NCBI GenBank assembly: GCA_009929215.1
Contig: SAAX01000003.1
Location: 1 to 64,000, forward strand
Direction: 5' to 3'
DNA from: Deltaproteobacteria bacterium
GTDB taxonomy: Bacteria; Desulfobacterota; Desulfovibrionia; Desulfovibrionales; Desulfovibrionaceae
Length of the DNA: 64,000 nucleotides
The notes under the pieces are model-generated. The model worked only from the letters and a program-made list of their open reading frames with translations, did no database searches and was not told the DNA's origin. Of the stretch, positions 48,950-64,000 are shown piece by piece; position 1 is the stretch's first letter; every line of letters starts with the position of its first letter. Position numbers and translations under genes: made by a program.

Positions 48950-49226
48950 TTACCGGGTAAGCACGGCCAGCACATGCGCTGAAAGCCTGGCCAAGGTAGA
49001 GAGCGACAGGCCTGACTGTATCGTTTTTGATGTGGAACTGGAGGGAACCTCTGGTACCATCATGTACAGTCGTTTGCGCCGCAATGCCAGTACCAGGTCG
49101 TTGCCTGCCGTGGTGTGCACCGCTGTTGGGCCCAGGCCGGTATGCTTTGGTACAGGCATACCCGTGCTTTCAAAAAACTGTTCGAGCGAAGCGCTGCTTT
49201 CTACTGTCAGCGCCGCCATGGCCTAA
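48873..49226 (+). CDS. rrf1: Stand-alone response-regulator receiver protein (Rrf1-like)
   Basis: REC domain with LVDSDAE, CIVFDVELEG, VVCTAV and LSKNCS catalytic positions; SD CGGAGG before ATG. Confidence 0.75.
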   Translation: MQKHILLVDSDAESQSRLSQSLQQCNYRVSTASTCAESLAKVESDRPDCIVFDVELEGTSGTIMYSRLRRNASTRSLPAVVCTAVGPRPVCFGTGIPVLSKNCSSEALLSTVSAAMA

Positions 49227-49409
49227 TGGTCTTGATTTGTTACTCGCCTGACGGTCGGGCGTGGGATAATGCCCGACCGTCAGGGCTGCGGTTTGCCTCG
49301 TTACCGTTCCAGGCAAAAGGACAAATGCTGGTTCGGTAAGCGGCGAGTTTTTATTTCGGTTGTAAGCCGTTTTGATCATTGGGTCGCCTGCCAGGCAGAC
49401 GGCCTTTTT

Positions 49410-50795
49410 TTATACTTCGTTGTGGTTGATGTGGTCAGGAATGATCATCATATCAACCAGCAGCGGTTTGAGGAACGACCACTTGATGTTGTGTTCTTCG
49501 TACACTTCCATCATGTCGCGTATGGCGTCCCAGCAGTTGTGGCAGGGGCTAATGACCAGTTCTGCGCCAGTTGCCTTGATCTGGTCGAGCTTGTTTTTAA
49601 GGCCCACGTTACGTTCTTTGCGGTACAGGCCGATGCCGTTGAGGCCACCGCCGCCACCGCAGCAGAAGTTGTGGTCGCCCTTGGGGTCCATTTCGCGAAA
49701 ATCTTCAGCAATGTAGCTCATGATTTCGCGGGTAGCTTTGCCAAGCCCGTGACTGCGCACATAGTTGCACGAATCCTGAAGGGTGCAGGGCATTTTGAGC
49801 TTTTTGGCCGGGTCAATCTTGATCTTGCCCGTGCGCAGCATCTCTGCCACCCATTCCACATAGTGCATGAAACGCACCGGCGGATCGCCGCTTTCGCGTC
49901 CGGCCCAGTAGGGGCCTTCTACCACCGTACCACGGTGGGCGTGTCCGCATTCCGTACCCACAACCACCTTGGGCTTGATGCGCTCAATGGCGGCATAGAT
50001 GCGCTTTACGTTCTGCGCGCAGCCTTCCCAGTCGCCCGCAAACATGGTGAGCGAGGTGTTTTCCCAGCCTTCACGCGGTACCGTCCAGTTGGTGTCGGTA
50101 ACGTGGAAGAGAATGGCAGCCTGGGCGATGTCTTCGGGATAGTGCTTCACTTCGCGGGCGTTAAGAATATACATGACGTCCGCGTGTTCTTTTTCAACAG
50201 GAATTTCAATATCAGGCCATTCTTCCTGCTGTTCTTCGACCATCCATTCGCAGGTTTCAACCCAGTCTTCTTCGGTCACGTCCATCTGCGCCCCATACAC
50301 GCGGTGCATGCCAGAGCCGATTTTCATTTCCCACGGGATAAAGCCGTGCTTGAACAGAATGCCGCGCAGATAGCTGAACATGACACCCGTATCAATGCCG
50401 TGCGGGCAGTAAACGGAGCAGCGGTTGCAGCAGGTGCACTTGCCCCAGGCGGCGTCCATGCACTTGATCATAAACTCGGCGTCTACCTTGCCCTTGCGGC
50501 GCAGCATTTCGCCCAGCGTTGCCTGAATCTTGTACGAAGGAATCTGCGTGGGATCATTGTTGTTGGTGCGATAAAAAAAACAGCTGTCTGCACACATGGC
50601 GCAGTGCGCGCATATGCTAAGCCAAGTGCGCGTGCGCGATTTACAGGTTTGTTCAAGGTCGCGGGCCAGGGCTTCCTGGTCGACCTTCATTTCCTTCATC
50701 TGGCTGTAATATTGCGCCCCGCCCTTGTCTTTGAGCAGATCAAGGATGCCTTCTTTGGTAGTTACAGGGGTTGGGGTGCACAACAATTCGGACAT
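49410..50795 (-). CDS. HmcF/TmcB-like (HdrD-type) iron-sulfur protein
   Basis: 461 aa; [26 protein letters not shown] site [10 protein letters not shown]...CCGGGGG...CHNC. Confidence 0.82.
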   Translation of the reverse strand: MSELLCTPTPVTTKEGILDLLKDKGGAQYYSQMKEMKVDQEALARDLEQTCKSRTRTWLSICAHCAMCADSCFFYRTNNNDPTQIPSYKIQATLGEMLRRKGKVDAEFMIKCMDAAWGKCTCCNRCSVYCPHGIDTGVMFSYLRGILFKHGFIPWEMKIGSGMHRVYGAQMDVTEEDWVETCEWMVEEQQEEWPDIEIPVEKEHADVMYILNAREVKHYPEDIAQAAILFHVTDTNWTVPREGWENTSLTMFAGDWEGCAQNVKRIYAAIERIKPKVVVGTECGHAHRGTVVEGPYWAGRESGDPPVRFMHYVEWVAEMLRTGKIKIDPAKKLKMPCTLQDSCNYVRSHGLGKATREIMSYIAEDFREMDPKGDHNFCCGGGGGLNGIGLYRKERNVGLKNKLDQIKATGAELVISPCHNCWDAIRDMMEVYEEHNIKWSFLKPLLVDMMIIPDHINHNEV

Positions 50796-50837
50796 GGTTC
50801 GCTCCTTTCAGGCGAAAAGATAATTCGTTTGCCCCGC

Positions 50838-51518
50838 TTACCAGGGAAAGGCTCCGCCGCGCGTTGCGCCGCCTCTTTTGATGGCATAGTCCATGCCAAT
50901 CTGGGCACGCGACATAAAGAAGAGCACAATATGTGAAAGCTTGGTAAAGGGAGCCAGAATAAGAAACAGTTCGCCGCTGATCACATGGGCGATCATCCAC
51001 GTCTGGTAAGCACTGCCGTCAAAACGGGCCATAAGGCCTGTGGCAAAGGGCAGAAAGGTCAAAAGCAGTATGAGCCAGTCCTGGCCGCTGTTGAGTTGCC
51101 TGAGCGCCGGCGATGAAAGGCGACGAAGGGCAAACAAAACAATAGCCGAAAGGGCCATGATGGAAAGCACATCGGCAACACCGCCGGGCAATGACGGCAG
51201 GCTTATGCCTACATAGGTTTCAAGTAATACGGTGTGCCCAAGAAGAAAAAGCGGTATCAGCACTGCGCCGAAATGCAAAAGAAAGAAAAGAAACGTGGCC
51301 ACAGGTTGGGCCCGCCAGCCGCTGGTGCCGCCGGGAATAAGCCACTTGAAGATGGATGCAAGCGCGCCGGGAATGGAACGCTCGGTATGATAACTGTACG
51401 CTACCCGTTCAAGGCGGGCATCAAGACCGCGCACGTAGAGGATCGCACGCGCCAACAGGCCGACTACAAATACGGCTATGGAAATAATAAACAGTGGTCC
51501 GGTAATGAAATCCAGCAT
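50838..51518 (-). CDS. HmcE/TmcC-like cytochrome b membrane subunit
   Basis: 226 aa, about 5 TM segments with conserved His; upstream of HmcF-like gene. Confidence 0.8.
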   Translation of the reverse strand: MLDFITGPLFIISIAVFVVGLLARAILYVRGLDARLERVAYSYHTERSIPGALASIFKWLIPGGTSGWRAQPVATFLFFLLHFGAVLIPLFLLGHTVLLETYVGISLPSLPGGVADVLSIMALSAIVLFALRRLSSPALRQLNSGQDWLILLLTFLPFATGLMARFDGSAYQTWMIAHVISGELFLILAPFTKLSHIVLFFMSRAQIGMDYAIKRGGATRGGAFPW

Positions 51519-51566
51519 CTGATTCTGCCTCCTAACGTATTCTTCGGTGTTCCTTGAGCCTACGGG

Positions 51567-51974
51567 CTATTTCTTTTTGCCGGCAAACTCAGATGCGGTA
51601 CGCTCGTTGTGGCAGACTCGGCAGTCCACAAGGCGCGGCCCCTTGCCAGCCTTTACGTGGCAGTCGGTACACGCAGCATGCATGTATTTGACCTGCTTGT
51701 TTGCCGCAACCGAGGTTACGTCTTTGAGGGTTTCAGACATGCCTGCATCCGTCATGTTGTGGCAGGTGGAGCAATCTCCATTCTTGGCCTCAACAGCGTC
51801 CACATGCTTGTCATGGGGAAAAATGACCTTGGGCATTTCAGGCTTGCTGATCTTTGGCGTGGTGACGGGGAAGAGTTCGCCTCCAGTAGCCGCAGCGGGC
51901 ATCAATGCCAGGCCGCAAAACAATAATAACAGGCAAGGGAGAGTTGTACTGAATCTGATAATTTTTTCCCGCAT
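51567..51974 (-). CDS. Tri-haem class III (c7/c3-like) cytochrome c
   Basis: Signal peptide; FPHDKH and three CXXCH motifs (CSTCH, CTDCH, CRVCH). Confidence 0.88.
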   Translation of the reverse strand: MREKIIRFSTTLPCLLLLFCGLALMPAAATGGELFPVTTPKISKPEMPKVIFPHDKHVDAVEAKNGDCSTCHNMTDAGMSETLKDVTSVAANKQVKYMHAACTDCHVKAGKGPRLVDCRVCHNERTASEFAGKKK

Positions 51975-52090
51975 GATGGATCCTTGCTTCCTGACAAAAT
52001 CCAGATGGTGTTACCCCGGCCTAGAACAAACCGGGCACAATTGGGGAAATCCCCTGCGCATGCAAGGGATTTCCCAATGCATGCATTTGC

Positions 52091-52375
52091 CTAGTCCTGG
52101 GGCTGATTAAGGGCCTCAGCCGCGCTGCGCATAAATACGGCGCACTTGTAGGGTTCGCCCTTCATGCAACGCATGGCAAAAGCAGCAGCCATGTACATGA
52201 AAAGCCGCGATTCATAGTCGAGTCTGGTGGTGTGCAGCCAGTGATCGTGAGGGTTGCCCCCCTCGGCCAGCTTGCGCGCACGCGCCATATCTTCGGCATT
52301 CGCATCGCCAGTGAGCTTGGTGAACAGTTCGCAAATTTCATCGGCCAAATAATCGCGTTCTGACAAAGCTGACAT
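52091..52375 (-). CDS. Small soluble protein of unknown function heading the cytochrome operon
   Basis: 94 aa ORF on same strand, next to cytochrome gene, downstream of AT-rich promoter-like region. Confidence 0.6.
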   Translation of the reverse strand: MSALSERDYLADEICELFTKLTGDANAEDMARARKLAEGGNPHDHWLHTTRLDYESRLFMYMAAAFAMRCMKGEPYKCAVFMRSAAEALNQPQD

Positions 52376-52476
52376 GGTAACCCCCTGCGTCTTCCGCAGT
52401 CGCGCCCCAGTTTATATGAGGCGGTTAAAAAGAGCAATTAATTAATAAAAAACTTGATGTATTTAATCCGTACAAA

Positions 52477-52506
52477 ACTATTCTCATATTAAATATACTG
52501 TGTCAA
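52477..52506 (-). promoter_or_regulatory. Candidate sigma-70 promoter for cytochrome/HmcEF-like operon
   Basis: Minus strand TTGACA-N18-AATAGT about 100 nt upstream of the 94 aa gene. Confidence 0.4.
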
Positions 52507-53326
52507 CCAGGTATGGATTTTTTTATGCGAAAAACCAAAAGTTAAGCTCCAGGCTTGAAAGGGTTAACAATTTACCTTGAATGGGAAAATTTGCACAATC
52601 GGATGTAAAGCTGATGTACTGATATTGCAATAAAGAACGCTATTGCATAGCAAAATGATGTTATTAATGTTTAAAAAATAATTTGCAGATCAAATTGCAT
52701 AAAATTTATGAATAAACATAGCTAAACCATTGCTTATTGTTTTCATAAGTAATTGTGATTGAGCACTCAAGCATGCGTGATGTGCAGCAGGTAAGCTTAG
52801 TTAGCATTGATAGCTGCCAAAGAACCTGTTTGTGCGTAGCGTGAGTATGGTGAATTGTGGCGTCAGAATGCCTCGTACTTGACTTTTTTATTGTCAGCTA
52901 TCTGCCAAAGTAAAAAAATGCTTTTTGAGGCTAGGTGGCTCGTTTTGGAGGCTTTTGTAGGTCAGGCCGGGGGGCAGGTGCTGGACCTATTCTTAAGGCC
53001 GTGGCCTGTCGAAAGCCGGTGTTGTCCTATTGGCTCATGCTTGAGTTGTTGGAGGATTTGCAGGAGTAGCGAGAGCACTTGAGGGAGCAATGGGCTTGCG
53101 TGCTTTAGCCTTGCGGTGGAGCTGATGAGTGGAAATGAGGGGAGGTTGCCGGTGTATCAGGCGGGTGGGGGGGCGTGCGCAGGCTGTGATGCGCCGCAGA
53201 GAGGGGCTTGTGGTAAGTGCTGGTGGGGTAGTGACGCGTGGTGGGCTGAGATGGTCTGCTTTTGAGGTGTTTGTTTGCGGTGGGCTGGCAGGTTATGGCT
53301 CCATGTACAAGTGCGTGGTGCAGATG

Positions 53327-53360
53327 TAGACGCCATAGACGCCATAGACGCCATAGACGC
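53327..53360. repeat. 9-bp tandem repeat, about 3.8 copies of TAGACGCCA
   Basis: TAGACGCCATAGACGCCATAGACGCCATAGACGC read directly. Confidence 0.9.
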
Positions 53361-53368
53361 GCAAAAGG

Positions 53369-53404
53369 AGAGCCCCCTCGGAACATCCATTCCAAGGGGG
53401 CTCT
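53369..53404. terminator. Terminator-like hairpin downstream of rpoC
   Basis: AGAGCCCCCT...AGGGGGCTCT stem-loop just beyond rpoC stop. Confidence 0.75.
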
Positions 53405-53435
53405 TTGTATTAATCTTAGCCCGTGGGCGGCTGTA

Positions 53436-57605
<4,170 letters not shown>

Positions 57606-57720
57606 AGTATACCTTGCTTTGTAAAAAGCTCGTTGAAATCGTTAGCCATGCTGTCGTTACCTGCTGCGGTGTTGCCGCAGCAGGTAACGCAACGCGTGTC
57701 CTTGTCCGCTAAAAGGGGCT

Positions 57721-61857
<4,137 letters not shown>

Positions 61858-62003
61858 GGGTACCTCAAGATAGGTAGCGGTTGCGCCCCGGCTGCGCGAC
61901 AAATCAGCATGCCTAAGCCGGCGGGCAAAAAACTTGCTGTCACTGCACCCTGAAAGCGTAAGCTGGTGGAGAGGCTAAAAAAAACCTACTGCGGGCAAGG
62001 CGT

Positions 62004-62040
62004 AAAAAACCCATCCCTGTCTGGGTAAACAGGGCTGGGG
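62004..62040 (-). terminator. Intrinsic terminator/attenuator candidate in rpoB leader
   Basis: Minus strand CCCAGCCCTGTTTACCCAGACAGGGATGGGTTTTTT. Confidence 0.7.
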
Positions 62041-62126
62041 TTAGGGCTTTACCTTAAGATATATGCTTGGTCAGTAAGTTATTGAAAAACAGAAAGGAGC
62101 CTCCCGCACCAATCGTTGAAAGAGGA

Positions 62127-62155
62127 TGCATACTAGGAATCCGTGTGCTTGGCAA
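62127..62155 (-). promoter_or_regulatory. Candidate sigma-70 promoter for rpoBC
   Basis: Minus strand TTGCCA-N17-TATGCA upstream of the leader hairpin. Confidence 0.4.
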
Positions 62156-62336
62156 GCAAAAATGCGGGAGAAGAAAATAAAAAAATTTTCTGTCGATCAA
62201 TTTACCCCAGTGAGAAGTTCATGACAAGACAAAAAAAGAGGTGTGTGTAGTGGTGTTTGTAGGTTGAGCACACAAACTATAGCAAATTGGTCGGGCATGC
62301 GCCTTGCTACCGCCCACAAGTGGCCAAAAATGTGAA

Positions 62337-63677
62337 CTAGCCGATTTCAAACAGGGCCTGCCCGTCTTCTGCCCGACGGCTCCAGGCGGTGATGTGCCCG
62401 TCGTTGGAAACTTTTATGCCGATGCCGTGCTCGGCCAGGGTAAGGGCTGCCGCCTTGCGCCCGCCGCTGCTGCTGCCGCCCGGTACTTTCAGTATGGCCC
62501 CCACGGCAAAAACGCTGCCGTCGTCAAACACCAGGGTTGCACCATCTATAGAAAGAAGCTCGGCCCGCAGCTTGCGCGGAATGCGCGCAAAGTTTGTGCT
62601 TGGCAGGGCAGCGCGCAAAAGGGCTGTTTTGCTGCTGCCCTCGTGGCCCAGCATGTCGTCCTTGCTCACTATTTCTTCCAGGTGATTGTGCAGCCGGGTT
62701 TGCGAAAGGCGCACCAGTTCTTCCTGCGAAAGGTTTTGGCCAATGCGCTGATTTCTGCGCTCGTTGATCATCCAGGGGGTAACGGAATCTTTGCGGAAAA
62801 AACCGATACAGGCTCCCTTGCGCCTGAAAGATACGTCGAGCATGCTGAGGTACAGGGCCTCAATGGTGCTGCGGCTGTTGCCCTGCGCCTGAAAGCCAAG
62901 CTCGGCAAGGTAGGCCTGGTGCGAAAAATGCAGCCACCTGCCCCGGCGCTTGGCAAAAAAAAGCTGTCTGTTCTTGAAGATAAGTATGTCGCCGTTTCTG
63001 CTCAGGCAAAAGGTGCAGCGGTGTTGCGATGACCAGTAGGCCACTGGCAAAAAGGGCAGTGGAGCATACACCTGCGCTGCATCGGCCTCGTCGGGCATGG
63101 CCGCCTCGCAGTAGCTGATTATGCCGCCCTCTGCATTGCACACAAACAGGGTGTCACAGCCAGAGGTGAGAACCTTGGCGTAGTCCTCCGTACAGATATC
63201 AAAAAAATTCACTTGAGCGGGGCGGTGGTCGTCTTCGTCAATGGCCACAGAAAAGGAAATTCTGTCGCCCTCATAGGTTTCGCTCGACCAGAACGACAGC
63301 AGGTTGAGAATGCCCAGCACCGTGGCATGACGGTGCGGCGAAAGAATTTTGGCAATGCCGATAAGCTGGGCCTGCCGTATGCACACGGCGGTGTAATCGT
63401 CTATGTGGGGGGTAGTGAATATTTTTTGCCATTCATCAAGAATGTTGCGCGCTATGTGCTGCTCTGTTTCTGTAAACGGAATGGCCCGGAACATGTACAC
63501 TTCATCTTCGGCACGGCCTGTAAGGGCAATGCGCAGCATAAAGCGCCTGCCGTTCATCTCGGCAATGTCGTCAAAATTTTCCCTGGTGTAGTCATCGTCC
63601 AGAATCTCGGTGGCGGGGCCAAAGAGCGGGGCAAGGAACTCTGTCACTGCCTGAATGATGGCCTTCTTGGTGCTCAT
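62337..63677 (-). CDS. Protein with divergent DisA_N/diadenylate-cyclase-like C-terminal domain
   Basis: C-terminal ELLSIDGATLVFDDGSVFAVGAIL...GGRKAAALTLAEHGIGIKVSNDGHITAW resembles DAC DGA...G(T)RHRAA...VSEETG..S pattern. Confidence 0.5.
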   Translation of the reverse strand: MSTKKAIIQAVTEFLAPLFGPATEILDDDYTRENFDDIAEMNGRRFMLRIALTGRAEDEVYMFRAIPFTETEQHIARNILDEWQKIFTTPHIDDYTAVCIRQAQLIGIAKILSPHRHATVLGILNLLSFWSSETYEGDRISFSVAIDEDDHRPAQVNFFDICTEDYAKVLTSGCDTLFVCNAEGGIISYCEAAMPDEADAAQVYAPLPFLPVAYWSSQHRCTFCLSRNGDILIFKNRQLFFAKRRGRWLHFSHQAYLAELGFQAQGNSRSTIEALYLSMLDVSFRRKGACIGFFRKDSVTPWMINERRNQRIGQNLSQEELVRLSQTRLHNHLEEIVSKDDMLGHEGSSKTALLRAALPSTNFARIPRKLRAELLSIDGATLVFDDGSVFAVGAILKVPGGSSSGGRKAAALTLAEHGIGIKVSNDGHITAWSRRAEDGQALFEIG

Positions 63678-63764
63678 GGCCTGTGCTCCTTGCCCTCATA
63701 GGGGCGAAATTTTGGCATATTGCTGCGGGCGGCCGATAAGGCTCTGGTGGCCAGGCTCTGAAGG

Positions 63765-64000
63765 TCAGGCCTCGTGCTGCTTCCACAGGGTAAGGATGTT
63801 TTTTCCATCCGCAGTGCGCGTATATTCCATGCGGGTCATGATTCTGCGCACCATGGCAATGCCAAGGCCGCCTTCATCGCGCTTTGCAACGGGCAGGGTT
63901 ATATCTGGCCCGGGCTTGTGCAGGGGGTTGAAGGGGCGGCCACTGTCCTGAAACTGCAACACTACCTGAAAGGGGGTGGGCCGCACGCGGCAGCGCAGCA
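63765..64000 (-). CDS. RsbW-like HATPase anti-sigma factor/serine kinase (truncated by window end)
   Basis: FQDSGRPFNPL...EGGLGIAMVRRIMTRMEYTRTADGKNILTLWK typical of RsbW/SpoIIAB-type ATPases. Confidence 0.75.
   Translation of the reverse strand, partial: LRCRVRPTPFQVVLQFQDSGRPFNPLHKPGPDITLPVAKRDEGGLGIAMVRRIMTRMEYTRTADGKNILTLWKQHEA

Noticed and set aside
49269-50936. 555 aa + strand ORF opposite HmcF-like gene
   Set aside because: Antisense of a gene with clear FeS/CCG motifs; composition is not protein-like.
52855-53395. Short ORFs in the G/T-rich block, including the RLWRLWRLW / ASMASMAS repeat peptides
   Set aside because: They are translations of the 9-bp tandem repeat and skewed DNA with no convincing ribosome-binding sites.

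Overview
This window looks like chromosomal core sequence from a Desulfovibrio-type sulfate reducer. That assignment is an inference from gene content: Ech hydrogenase, DsrMK/Hmc/Tmc-type redox complexes, Rrf1/Rrf2 regulators and multihaem cytochrome. In order it carries: the end of an ech operon (D-E-F); a Zur-type zinc operon resembling Vibrio zrg, with a Zur-box-like palindrome; an MFS transporter; a PEP-synthase-like dikinase with an atypical C-terminus; a membrane-bound sigma-54 activator divergent from a TauE/SafE-lipoprotein operon that has a near-perfect -24/-12 promoter; pgi; a histidine kinase/NtrC-type regulator pair; malic enzyme and a FadR-type regulator; an SRP RNA gene; hydroxyacid dehydrogenase; a Tol-Pal cluster with an extra TonB_C-type protein; a TolC-family protein; RNase J; livKHMGF; a MocR regulator and EamA exporter; a DsrMK-like pair; two Rrf2 regulators plus Rrf1; an HmcEF/TmcBC-like pair with a tri-haem cytochrome; rpoC-rpoB; and a protein with a diadenylate-cyclase-like C-terminus next to an RsbW-like ATPase. 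I saw no CRISPR array, transposase, prophage, tRNA or rRNA. The best candidates for undescribed biology are the sigma-54/TauE operon, the dikinase without a TIM barrel, the minimal tri-haem redox complex with its Rrf2/Rrf1 node, and the divergent DAC-like protein. All assignments come from reading the sequence and recalled family motifs; no database search was run.
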